A stretch of 64,000 nucleotides of DNA from Opitutus sp. (GTDB taxonomy: Bacteria; Verrucomicrobiota; Verrucomicrobiia; Opitutales; Opitutaceae), in assembly GCA_024998815.1 (NCBI GenBank), contig JACEUQ010000003.1, positions 124,001 through 188,000 of the forward strand, written 5' to 3'. Position 1 is the stretch's first letter. Each line of letters begins with the position of its first letter. The position numbers and the translations under genes are program-made. The notes under the pieces were generated by a model. That model searched no databases, had not been told where the DNA came from, and saw nothing but the letters and a program-made list of their open reading frames with translations. Below, piece by piece: positions 57,043-64,000 of this stretch.

Positions 57043-57960
57043 TTACTCGCTGCCGAAAACCGCTTTGGCGTAGTTTTCGGCGCTGAAGGGCTGCAAATCC
57101 TCGGGTTGTTCGCCCAATCCCAAAAAGTATATAGGCAGCTTTAGCTCGCGCCAGATGCCCGCGATCGCCCCACCTCGGCTGGTGCCGTCGAGCTTGGTTA
57201 CAATCAGCCCGGTCAGCCCGAAGCTCTTGTGGAAAACCTTGGCCTGCTCGATTGAATTGGTGCCCAGCGAGCCGTCGACCACCAGCCAGGAATGATGCGG
57301 GGCGGTGGCGTCGTTTTTCTGCAACACGCGGCGGATTTTCGCCAACTCGTCCATGAGGTGCCCCTTGGTGTGCAAGCGGCCCGCCGTATCGACGATGAGG
57401 TAGTCGCAGCCGCGCGCTTTGGCGGCTTTCCAGGCATCGAAGGCCACCGCAGCCGCATCGGCGCCGGTGTGGCTGGCAATGATAGGCAATTCCAGCCGCG
57501 TGGCCCACGCCTTCAGCTGCTCGACGGCGGCGGCACGGAAGGTGTCGCAGGCGGCCAGCATCACCGACTTACCGTCCTGCTTAAGCAACCAGGCGAGTTT
57601 GGCCGAAGAAGTGGTTTTCCCCGAGCCGTTGACCCCGATCATCACGATGACCGTGGGGGCGGCGGCGGCCGGCTTCAGTTCGCCCTCGCTGCCCGCCAAC
57701 ACGCGCCGGAGCACCGCCGAACCGATGGCGGCGGCCTGCTGACCGCGCAGCTCTTTATCCTTTTTGTAGGCGTCCTTGATCTCGCCCAAAATCTCGTCGG
57801 TCGTGGCGACGCCGAAATCGGCGGTGTAGAGCGCCTCTTCGAGCGTTTCCAGCGACGATGCGTCGATGGAGCGGCCGCCGAAAATCCCGCGCGTGGTCTC
57901 GCTGATCGCCGCGACCGTCTTGGCCAGGCCGTCTTTGAATTTCTTAAAAAGTCCGAACAT
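57043..57960 (-). CDS. ftsY: Signal recognition particle receptor FtsY
   Basis: 305 aa, lacking the long acidic A domain of E. coli FtsY, as in many bacteria. GTPase that docks SRP-ribosome complexes at the membrane. N domain from LFKKFKDGLAKTV; G1 VNGSGKTTSSAKLA, the insertion-box ACDTFRAAAVEQL, G3 LIVDTAGRLHTK, G4 IVTKLDGTSRGG, and closing GLGEQPEDLQPFSAENYAKAVFG. G1 reads GSGKTT instead of the commoner GTGKTT. Likely in one transcription unit with nusB (51-bp gap). Confidence 0.95.
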   Translation of the reverse strand: MFGLFKKFKDGLAKTVAAISETTRGIFGGRSIDASSLETLEEALYTADFGVATTDEILGEIKDAYKKDKELRGQQAAAIGSAVLRRVLAGSEGELKPAAAAPTVIVMIGVNGSGKTTSSAKLAWLLKQDGKSVMLAACDTFRAAAVEQLKAWATRLELPIIASHTGADAAAVAFDAWKAAKARGCDYLIVDTAGRLHTKGHLMDELAKIRRVLQKNDATAPHHSWLVVDGSLGTNSIEQAKVFHKSFGLTGLIVTKLDGTSRGGAIAGIWRELKLPIYFLGLGEQPEDLQPFSAENYAKAVFGSE

Positions 57961-58011
57961 GGGAGGAAGCCTCGACGTTGGTGGAGGGCGCGCGGCGGGG
58001 CGGCGGTTAAC

Positions 58012-58470
58012 TTATTCCGGCTTCTCGACCTTGCGGGAATCGCGGCCGAGCTGGTCCTTGAGGCGATCGAGGATGCCGTTGATGAAGCGTTTGGCGTCGG
58101 TGTTGGAAAACAGTTTCGACAGGTCGATGGCCTCGTTGATGGAGACAACCGGCGGGATGTCCTTGCGGTAAACCATCTCGAAAATCGCCAGGCGCATGAT
58201 GGCGAGGTCGATCTTGGCAATACGGTCGAAATCCCAGTTGTGGGCCAAGGCGCGGATACGTTCGTCGATGGCGTTGGCGTTCTCGACCACGCCATTGATG
58301 AGCTCCTCGCCGAAGGCGTAGTGCTCGCGCGGCTTTTCCTGGGTTTGCAGGAAGGTGCAGATGTCGTCCGAGAGGTTCGTGGGCTTGTTGATGCTCCAGG
58401 CGAAAAGGTACTGGAGGGCGGCCACGCGACCATCGCGACGCTGGGCAAAAAGGGCTTTGTTACTGCTCAT
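58012..58470 (-). CDS. nusB: Transcription antitermination protein NusB
   Basis: 152 aa. All-helical RNA-binding factor acting with NusE at boxA of rRNA operons. The segment ALQYLFAWSI, the stretch IRALAHNWDFDRIAKIDLAIMRLAIFEM and VSINEAIDLSKLFSNTDAKRFINGILD are characteristic. The start ATG overlaps the ribH stop (ATGA), so translation is coupled. ribH-nusB is a widely conserved pair. Confidence 0.96.
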   Translation of the reverse strand: MSSNKALFAQRRDGRVAALQYLFAWSINKPTNLSDDICTFLQTQEKPREHYAFGEELINGVVENANAIDERIRALAHNWDFDRIAKIDLAIMRLAIFEMVYRKDIPPVVSINEAIDLSKLFSNTDAKRFINGILDRLKDQLGRDSRKVEKPE

Positions 58471-58940
58471 TTGGAAAGGGATTTGTTGAGGTCGGCCATG
58501 GCGAGGGCGGCGCGGGCGAACTCGGCGCCGCGGTTGATTTTGCCCAGGCAGCGGTCGTCGGCCTGCTTCTGGTTTTCGGCGGTGACCACGCCGTTGATGA
58601 TCGGCGTGAACGAGTCGAGCGACACGCGCTGGAGGCCCTGCTGCGAGGACTCGGCGACGAGCTGGTAGTGAATGGTGTCGCCGCGGATGATGACGCCGAG
58701 GGCGACGACCACGTCGAGTTTTTTGGCGGCGAGCAGGAGCTGGGCGGCGCTGGGCAGCTCGTTGGCGCCGGGCACGCGGATGACGGTGATTTTTTTGGGC
58801 TTTACGCCGGCCTCGATCAGGTGGGCCTGAACCTGGTTCACGAGGGCATCGACGAGGGTCGGATTGTAGCGTGAGGCTACGATACCGATGGAAAAAGTGG
58901 CGCCGTTAACGGGCTGGAGCGAAGGAGCGTCGAGACTCAT
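58467..58940 (-). CDS. ribH: 6,7-dimethyl-8-ribityllumazine synthase
   Basis: 157 aa from ATG 58940. Penultimate step of riboflavin synthesis; forms 60-mer or pentameric shells. SIGIVASRYNPTLVDALV, VIRVPGANELPSAAQLL (a GAFELP variant with Asn), catalytic His in GVIIRGDTIHYQLVAESS, and GVVTAENQKQADDR. The frame extends upstream to 59366, but only through a family A repeat. Overlaps nusB by four bases. Confidence 0.95.
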   Translation of the reverse strand: MSLDAPSLQPVNGATFSIGIVASRYNPTLVDALVNQVQAHLIEAGVKPKKITVIRVPGANELPSAAQLLLAAKKLDVVVALGVIIRGDTIHYQLVAESSQQGLQRVSLDSFTPIINGVVTAENQKQADDRCLGKINRGAEFARAALAMADLNKSLSK

Positions 58941-59009
58941 GTGAAAGAAGGAAAGGAAAGGTGTGCGAAGCCCGCCCGCCTGCGGCAACCTATTTTCCTC
59001 CCGGCTCCG

Positions 59010-59162
59010 GAAGTAGCGCAGACTTCCCAGTCTGCCCTCGGGGGCGTTCCAGATCTGAATCGGAGCAGACTGGAAGTCTGCGCTACTTTTTTCCGATACC
59101 GGACGACACGGAGGCCGTCCCTCCGCAATCGTTCTCGTTCTCCTACTCCTACTCGTTCTCTC
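59010..59162. repeat. Family A unit with tail, followed by family D half-copy
   Basis: GGAAGTAGCGCAGACTTCCC on the left and GAAGTCTGCGCTACTTTTTT on the right; the tail reads GGACGACACGGAGGCCGTCC and ends at about 59124. A pyrimidine arm CGTTCTCGTTCTCCTACTCC begins near 59130. The same order (A tail, then D arm) suggests modules inserted next to each other. It lies between ribH and the hydrolase. Confidence 0.85.
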
Positions 59163-59185
59163 AGTCACTGCGGCCGACTGCCCTG

Positions 59186-60295
59186 CTAGCGCCCCGGCTC
59201 CGTAAAAGATAACGCCACCCGTAGCACCGCTCCGGTGATGAGTTGTCCCGACGGCCCATGCAGGTTCGCTTCGCCCGCGTGGGTCGCCCACGGCAGCCGC
59301 ACGAACGCGTGCCGCACCCCCGCCCGCGCCAGCGCCGCCGCCAGCCGCTCGCTGTGTCGGCACCACACCAACTGATCGAGCGCCCCGTGCAGGATCAGCG
59401 TCGGCGGCACACCCGCGTGCACCAGCTTTTCCGCGCTGCCACTGCGATAAATCTCCGCCGCACCCGCCACCTCGGGCCCGCCGCCCATGAACTGCTGCAT
59501 CAACTTATCCGAGTTGAGCGAATCCGTCGCTGAGCGAATCGACCACACGAACTCCAAGTCGTAACACCCGTACAACGCCACCACCGCGCGCACACCCGGC
59601 AACGCTTCGCCATAAGCCGTGGCCGCCGCGATCTGCGCGCCCGCGCTGCGCCCGAGCAACACCAGCCGCTCCGGATCGACGCCGAGCCGCGGTGCGTTGG
59701 CGCGCACCCAGGACACCGCCGCCCGAACATCGTCGCGTTGCGCCGGCCAACGGTGTGTCGGCGCCAGCCGGTAACTCACCGCCGCCACCGCCACCCCGCG
59801 CGCCGCCAGCCAGTGGTTAAAGGCCGCCAATTGCCCCCGGTCGCCGCTGTCCCAGCCGCCCCCATGCACCACCACCACACACACCGCCGCAGCCCTGCGC
59901 CCACCCGACGTCGACACAGCCACGCCCGCCGCCCCCCGCGCCCGATAAAAATCAACCGGTAAACCCGCCCCGTTTGCCCCGCCAGCCCCGTTCGCTTCGC
60001 CCGCCGCGCCCGTTTCCAGCGCAAAGGTCTCCACCACTCCGCGCTCCACCCGGTTGGGCCAACGCCAGAGCCGGCGCCACGACCAGAGTGTTTCCGTGGA
60101 TACCGCGTCCGCGCCTGGGTTCGCTCCGCCTGAGCCGAACGTAGCCGCAACCTCCTTCTCCACGCACCGACTCATGTGCCACGCCGACCAAGCGGGCCGC
60201 GCAAACAACCCCGCCGCGACCCACGCTATTCCCGCAGCACCCGCAGCCAGCCCCATCCCCCACCCCGCTGCCGCGTGCGACGCCAGCACCGCCAT
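59186..60295 (-). CDS. Membrane-anchored alpha/beta hydrolase (BD-FAE/HSL-like esterase)
   Basis: 369 aa from ATG 60295. One N-terminal span (GMGLAAGAAGIAWVAAGLFA), then an alpha/beta-hydrolase fold: oxyanion loop VVHGGGWDSGDRG, nucleophile elbow LLGRSAGAQIAAAT, Asp in ILHGALDQLVWC and His in PWATHAGEANLHGP. This order and the HGGGW motif fit the esterase/lipase group near BD-FAE and hormone-sensitive lipase. Substrate unknown. The same frame stays open to 60523, but with Gly/Ala-rich, non-membrane sequence; the membrane-like continuation is in another frame (next entry), so a frameshift is possible. Confidence 0.82.
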   Translation of the reverse strand: MAVLASHAAAGWGMGLAAGAAGIAWVAAGLFARPAWSAWHMSRCVEKEVAATFGSGGANPGADAVSTETLWSWRRLWRWPNRVERGVVETFALETGAAGEANGAGGANGAGLPVDFYRARGAAGVAVSTSGGRRAAAVCVVVVHGGGWDSGDRGQLAAFNHWLAARGVAVAAVSYRLAPTHRWPAQRDDVRAAVSWVRANAPRLGVDPERLVLLGRSAGAQIAAATAYGEALPGVRAVVALYGCYDLEFVWSIRSATDSLNSDKLMQQFMGGGPEVAGAAEIYRSGSAEKLVHAGVPPTLILHGALDQLVWCRHSERLAAALARAGVRHAFVRLPWATHAGEANLHGPSGQLITGAVLRVALSFTEPGR

Positions 60296-60456
60296 GCGCC
60301 AATCGCCAGCCCCAGCGCCAGCACCACCCCGACATGCCCCAGCTCGGTGGCCACCAGGGCTACCCACCAAGCGCGATACGTCCGCGCCGGCCGCACGCAA
60401 AACCGCGCCGCCGCCAGCAGCCCCAGCGCCAACATTAAACCGATCACACTCATCAT
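60226..60456 (-). CDS. Small membrane ORF overlapping the hydrolase, possible frameshifted N-terminus
   Basis: 76 aa from ATG 60456. Two hydrophobic spans (MMSVIGLMLALGLLAAARF and WVALVATELGHVGVVLALGLAIGAW) with a basic loop between, then a basic tail. It overlaps the hydrolase start by 70 bp in another frame. It reads like the first membrane part of the hydrolase protein; a one-base indel near 60295-60310 would join them. Could be a separate small gene or a sequencing error. Confidence 0.45.
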   Translation of the reverse strand: MMSVIGLMLALGLLAAARFCVRPARTYRAWWVALVATELGHVGVVLALGLAIGAWRCWRRTRQRGGGWGWLRVLRE

Positions 60457-60540
60457 TGGCCCCACCCCACCGGCAACCCCGTGCGCCGCCAACACCAAAG
60501 CTCAGCAGCCCCAGTACGCACAATCGGGCTTGCAGCCCAC

Positions 60541-60627
60541 CCTGCGCTCACGCTCTGGGCCACCCTCCAGCCCTCGCAACCATCACTCCCCGTGGCCTTG
60601 AGCGTGAGCTCAGGGTGTTTGGCCGCT
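60541..60627. repeat. Palindromic repeat family B
   Basis: CCTGCGCTCACGCTCTGGGC on the left and GTGGCCTTGAGCGTGAGCTC on the right around a CTCCAGCCCTCGCAACC spacer. The left arm is partly decayed. Confidence 0.75.
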
Positions 60628-60658
60628 GCACGCACAACGGCATTTCCATGCCCCCCAC

Positions 60659-61474
60659 TCAGCGCTGGCACTGCGGGCAAAAGTAGGTCGCCCGTTGCCC
60701 GAGCACGCTGCGCTTCACCACTCCGGCGCACCTCACGCAGCCCGCCCCCTCGCGGTCATACACCCGCAAGCTCTGCTTAAAATATCCCGGCGCCCCGTCC
60801 TCGCGCAAAAAATCGCGCAGCGTCGTGCCGCCCGATTCGATCGAAGCCGCCAGCACGCGCTGGATCGCCTCCACCAGCCGGACGAACTCGGCGCGCGTTA
60901 CCTTACCGGCCGCCCGCGTCGGCCGGATGCCCGCCATAAACAGCGCCTCGCTCGCATAGATGTTGCCCACCCCGACCACCACCGAGGCATCCATGATAAA
61001 GGGTTTTACCGCCGAGGTTTTTTCGCGCGACAACGCAAGCAGGTGCTCGGCGGTGAAGCCCGCCTCAAGCGGTTCGGGGCCGAGATCGGCAAGCAGCGGG
61101 TGCCGCTCCGGCGTTGCTGCATCGGCCAGCAAGATGCACCCAAAACGGCGCGGATCGTGATAACGCAGTTGTTTGCCCGACGAGAGCAAAATGCCGACGT
61201 GGTCGTGTTTTTTCCATTCCGAGGTGGGATCGACGATGCGCAGGCCGCCCGACATGCCCAGGTGAATCAAAAGCGTGCCGGCGGCGGTGCCAAACAGCAG
61301 GTATTTGGCGCGCCGGCGGGCGATCTCGATGGTGACTCCCGCCAACGCATCCACCGACTCCGGAATCGGCCAACGCAGGCGGCGTTCGCGCACGGTGACG
61401 GCGACGATGCGGTGGCCGAGCAAATAGGGGGAGACCCCGCGCAACGTCGTTTCGACTTCCGGCAATTCAGGCAT
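60659..61474 (-). CDS. mutM: Formamidopyrimidine-DNA glycosylase
   Basis: 271 aa from ATG 61474. Bifunctional glycosylase/lyase removing 8-oxoguanine and Fapy. Pro at position 2 (MPELPEVET) is the catalytic nucleophile with Glu3; the beta-lyase Lys lies in RRAKYLLFG. The helix-two-turn-helix NIYASEALFMAGIRPTR and the C-terminal zinc finger (CVRCAGVVKRS ... YFCPQCQR, four Cys) are complete. The frame is open to 61534 but only MPELPEVE can be active. Confidence 0.97.
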   Translation of the reverse strand: MPELPEVETTLRGVSPYLLGHRIVAVTVRERRLRWPIPESVDALAGVTIEIARRRAKYLLFGTAAGTLLIHLGMSGGLRIVDPTSEWKKHDHVGILLSSGKQLRYHDPRRFGCILLADAATPERHPLLADLGPEPLEAGFTAEHLLALSREKTSAVKPFIMDASVVVGVGNIYASEALFMAGIRPTRAAGKVTRAEFVRLVEAIQRVLAASIESGGTTLRDFLREDGAPGYFKQSLRVYDREGAGCVRCAGVVKRSVLGQRATYFCPQCQR

Positions 61475-61609
61475 AGCCAAAGCGCTAGGGCGTGTGGGTG
61501 TGCGGCTCAAGCGCGTACGCGCAGGCCAAAGCACGCTGGGCGCAAATTCGCCTGATTGTCACCGCATCGACGCAGCGTTGTCACACACGACTGATAGTCT
61601 GGGGTTCCT

Positions 61610-62365
61610 ATGGCTACCTCGTCTGATTTCCGTCAAATCTACTGCTCGCATAATGGCATTAACGAAGCCGACTACGTTGAACACCTGCTGCAAAAAGCCC
61701 TCCCGCTACACGCCCGTGTGTTCCGTAAATTTCCACTGGTCACGCTTCTAAACAAAAACTTCTTCAGGCCTGATTTCGACTTCGTCAATGATATCGGCTG
61801 TTTGCGGCATTATAGCGACTACAGCCAATCGGTGGACGAGTTCCACGTGGATCCTTGGAATAAGCGCACCCTTTTACGGGGCTTACTGCGCCTGCGTGTG
61901 AGTACAAACCGCGTGCGCCAGATCGTGCGCGAGCAGCTCAAAACTAAAGCCAAAACCGAAGCGCAACCCGCCGTAGAGCAATCCAGCGCCCCGGCGATTC
62001 TCAGCGCCGAACCCACCGCCGCCGCAGCGTCTCCTACGGACAGTATTCTCAGCGAGGAAAACAAAGCGCTGATTATGGCGCGCCTCGAACAGATTGCGCC
62101 CGCGCCCACGCCGCCTTCTCCAGAGCTAGTGAGCCAGACCGCACACGCGCCTGCCACTTCAGGTCAAACGGCTACACTTCAATTCACCCAGCGGAATGCA
62201 CGGAGCCGCACCGGGACTCTGCACCATGGCCATTCGCAAGCCGCAATGGAGGCCGAGATCGACGTGCTGCGCGTGGTCAACGAACGCCTGAAATGCGACC
62301 TTGAGCGGATAACCGCCCAGCGCGACATCCTTAAAAAGGCCGCCGCCATTTTGGCCGCTCCGTAA
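61610..62365 (+). CDS. Hypothetical protein with C-terminal coiled coil
   Basis: 251 aa; family not recognised. Residues 1-110 look folded and aromatic (FRQIYCSHNGINEADYVEHL, NKNFFRPDFDFVNDIG, DPWNKRTLLRGLLRLRVS); 110-205 are Ala/Pro/Thr-rich and probably disordered; 215-251 form a coiled coil (EIDVLRVVNERLKCDLERIT, then AQRDILKKAAAILAAP). That tail resembles the leucine-zipper end of IS3-type OrfA proteins, but no HTH or IS structure is present. It starts at ATG 61610 and stands alone. Confidence 0.65.
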   Translation: MATSSDFRQIYCSHNGINEADYVEHLLQKALPLHARVFRKFPLVTLLNKNFFRPDFDFVNDIGCLRHYSDYSQSVDEFHVDPWNKRTLLRGLLRLRVSTNRVRQIVREQLKTKAKTEAQPAVEQSSAPAILSAEPTAAAASPTDSILSEENKALIMARLEQIAPAPTPPSPELVSQTAHAPATSGQTATLQFTQRNARSRTGTLHHGHSQAAMEAEIDVLRVVNERLKCDLERITAQRDILKKAAAILAAP

Positions 62366-62374
62366 GCGTCCGAG

Positions 62375-62548
62375 AAAAAGTAGCGCGGACTTCCAGTCTG
62401 CTCCGGCTAAACTACGGCAGTTTAGCCGCAAAAGATCGCAAGGATCGCAAAGAACAATCCCCGGTATTTCTTTGCGTTCTCTGCTTTCTTTCGCGGCTAA
62501 ACGGCTTGGAGTTTTTCGAAGGCAGACTGGAAGTCTGCGCTACTTTCA
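62375..62548. repeat. Family A unit with nested family E hairpin
   Basis: Outer arms AAAAAGTAGCGCGGACTTCC and GAAGTCTGCGCTACTTTCAA; inner pair GTTTAGCCGCAAAAGATCGC and CTTTCTTTCGCGGCTAAACG (62405-62504), with an inner repeat AGATCGCAAGGATCGCAAAG. Organised like the 50392-50604 copy. The MITE at 62550 begins directly after. Confidence 0.85.
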
Positions 62549-62549
62549 A

Positions 62550-62759
62550 AACCCAATGCCTGTAGGGCGTCCTTAAAGTATCACAACCGCCACAGCACCA
62601 ACCCCATGGGCGGGACGCCCATGCTACGTCCGGACGGGGCCGAGTGCCTTGAGCGTCCCGCCCTTTCATCGGCCCGTAACGTGGCATGGGCGTCTCGCCC
62701 ATGGGATTAATTGAGAGATAATTAAATCTACTTTTTCTATGCCTTACAGGCATTGGGTT
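62550..62759. mobile_element. 210-bp MITE-like element with 15-bp inverted ends
   Basis: Terminal repeats AACCCAATGCCTGTA (62550-62564) and TACAGGCATTGGGTT (62745-62759) are perfect. Inside, CCCATGGGCGGGACGCCCAT and its near complement (about 62605-62626 and 62681-62704) form a second hairpin. No ORF. In 62760-62990 I see no gene or repeat. Confidence 0.8.
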
Positions 62760-62990
62760 AAACCCCGCCGCCTAACTACCCCGGCGCCAATGGGGTGCGT
62801 TTCACCCCGGCGGCTTCAGCGCCTTTGCGGCCGGCCGCACGCCGCCCCAACTCGCGCCAGCATCGCGATGTGCGTTGGGACGACGGCACGACGCTCGGCT
62901 TTAAACGGGTAAACGCTCTCTGGGGTCGATCCCTACATTGCGCATTATCCATTCGCCAAAAACCCCGCTTAGTTCTTACAGAACGGGATT

Positions 62991-64000
62991 ATGGATACCT
63001 TCAGGAGTCCGCACAGGAGATGGATGAGTGCAGTGGCCCTCATCGTGGCCGCTGCCGGCTTCTTCGTGATTGGACGCCTTTGGCTGCGCAACCCGCAGCC
63101 GTCCACGGTGACCAACACGGCTGCCACCGGCTCGCAAAAATCCGTGGCCGTGCCTGAGCCAAAAGACCCGGCGAGTGCCGCCAAGGGTGCGGCCGGGGCT
63201 GCGGGCGCGCCATCGGCTGCGGTGGCGTGCAAGCATGATGACCATCACAAGGAGCTCCCGAATCTCGACACGCGGATCGCAACCGCAGTCCGGGGCGAAG
63301 CCCAACGCCAGCGCGCGCTCGCGGCATTGCGCACTAAGATCCGCGGGGTAGAGGTGCAGTTTGATCCGGTCACCGGCGCGCCCAATTACATCATGGCACC
63401 CGGGCGGTTCCTCCAGCCGGCGCCAGCGCAGCCGGGCGATGTTTACGCCTCCGTACGCGGGTTTGTGAATGAGCACGCGGACCTCTTCGGCCACGACGCC
63501 ACCACCATCAACGACAGCCGGATGACGCGCGAGGATGTGACCGCGCACAATGGCATGCGCACGGTGGTGTGGCAGCAGCAGGTCGACGGTATCCCCGTTT
63601 ACAACACGGTGCTGAAGGCGAACCTCACCCGGGACGGCGCACTGGTGACGCTAGGCAGCCACTACCTGAGCGATGCGCCGGCGTCCACCGGCCTGGACGC
63701 GACCCAACGCGCGGCCTTGGCCGCCCAGCCGCCAGTGGACGCACGCAAAGCGGTGTCGCTCGCGGCGGCGAACCTAGGTGACACCGTCGCACCGGAGCAG
63801 GCGCGAGAGACCTCGCCTCCCGAGGGCGCGGAGCGCAGGCAGCGCTTTTCCGCACCTCTCCTTTCCGACACGCTCGTCCAACTAGCGTGGCTGCCGGTGG
63901 GCGCTGATTCGGCCAAGCTGACCTGGGATGTGACCCTGGTTAGCCTCCAGCAGCAAGCCATGTTCCGCGTAGTGGTGGATGCGGTGACCGGCGAGGTGCT
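62991..64000 (+). CDS. Fungalysin (M36)-type metallopeptidase, N-terminal part
   Basis: Open from ATG 62991 to the window end: 336 codons and no stop. A membrane span or uncleaved signal lies at residues 13-26 (AVALIVAAAGFFVIG), followed by a Pro/Ala/Gly-rich linker. The FTP (fungalysin/thermolysin propeptide) domain is visible at VVWQQQVDGIPVYNTVLKAN and GALVTLGSHYL, preceded by VRGFVNEHADLFGHDA. A second propeptide-like strand pair (LTWDVTLVSLQQQAMFRVVVDAVTGEVL) closes the window. The catalytic HExxH part would lie beyond 64000. Alternative: another secreted protein with FTP/PepSY domains. Confidence 0.75.
   Translation, partial: MDTFRSPHRRWMSAVALIVAAAGFFVIGRLWLRNPQPSTVTNTAATGSQKSVAVPEPKDPASAAKGAAGAAGAPSAAVACKHDDHHKELPNLDTRIATAVRGEAQRQRALAALRTKIRGVEVQFDPVTGAPNYIMAPGRFLQPAPAQPGDVYASVRGFVNEHADLFGHDATTINDSRMTREDVTAHNGMRTVVWQQQVDGIPVYNTVLKANLTRDGALVTLGSHYLSDAPASTGLDATQRAALAAQPPVDARKAVSLAAANLGDTVAPEQARETSPPEGAERRQRFSAPLLSDTLVQLAWLPVGADSAKLTWDVTLVSLQQQAMFRVVVDAVTGEV

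Noticed and set aside
58941-59366. Upstream extension of the ribH frame
   Set aside because: It translates a family A repeat; lumazine synthase homologues start near MSLDAPSLQP.
62612-62704. CCCATGGGCG inverted pair as an independent repeat
   Set aside because: It lies wholly inside the 210-bp element and is better treated as its internal hairpin.

Overview
The window reads as ordinary chromosome of a GC-rich, Gram-negative-type bacterium with no plasmid or phage backbone. The short-form EF-Ts, the metX-metW pair, the Asp23/AmaP pair, the very weak Shine-Dalgarno usage and the many intergenic palindromes together suggest Verrucomicrobiota, most likely Opitutales/Opitutaceae. That placement is inference from memory of the families; no 16S gene is present.

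Layout. 1-9.0 kb: end of sucC and sucD, an HtrA/Do protease, an FAH-family hydrolase, a cytochrome b562-like protein, metX-metW and selO. 9.3-13.8 kb: htpG, initiator tRNA-Met, rpsB-tsf and a DUF983 protein. 13.9-19.6 kb: a three-level nested insertion, with a 459-bp MITE-like element split by an IS21-family element that is itself split by a 1807-bp DDE element. 19.6-26.4 kb (minus strand): carB-purU, a degenerate NtrC-type regulator and a GspF/PilC protein. 26.5-28.5 kb: tRNA-Gly(TCC) and a second, apparently identical 1807-bp IS. 28.5-34.0 kb (minus): AmaP-like and Asp23-like proteins, accB-accC, prmA, and prfB with its programmed frameshift. 34.3-39.6 kb (minus): a membrane protein, a large FtsX-type permease, a small hypothetical and a BLUF photoreceptor. 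39.8-45.3 kb (minus): a cheY-cheA-cheW-MCP operon behind a sigma-28-like promoter. 45.4-50.2 kb: a second intact IS21-family copy splitting a receiver-domain regulator. 50.6-64.0 kb: two SPFH genes, a second uninterrupted 459-bp element, recA, a glucose-6-phosphate dehydrogenase fused to a cyclic-nucleotide-binding domain, ribH-nusB-ftsY, an alpha/beta hydrolase, mutM, an unknown protein and the start of a fungalysin-type peptidase.

Most gene content is housekeeping: TCA cycle, translation, fatty-acid initiation, pyrimidine/purine and methionine synthesis, DNA repair, and protein folding and targeting. Accessory interest lies in the mobile DNA and in a dense mosaic of at least five families of hairpin-forming intergenic repeats. 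Two families carry flanking duplications that span a whole hairpin around the 459-bp element. Because the window contains an uninterrupted relative for two of the three nesting levels, insertion boundaries and duplications can be read to the base.

The best candidates for something undescribed are the zwf-CNB fusion, the hairpin-associated 459-bp element, and the pair of regulators whose AAA+ region is catalytically degenerate or unrecognisable.
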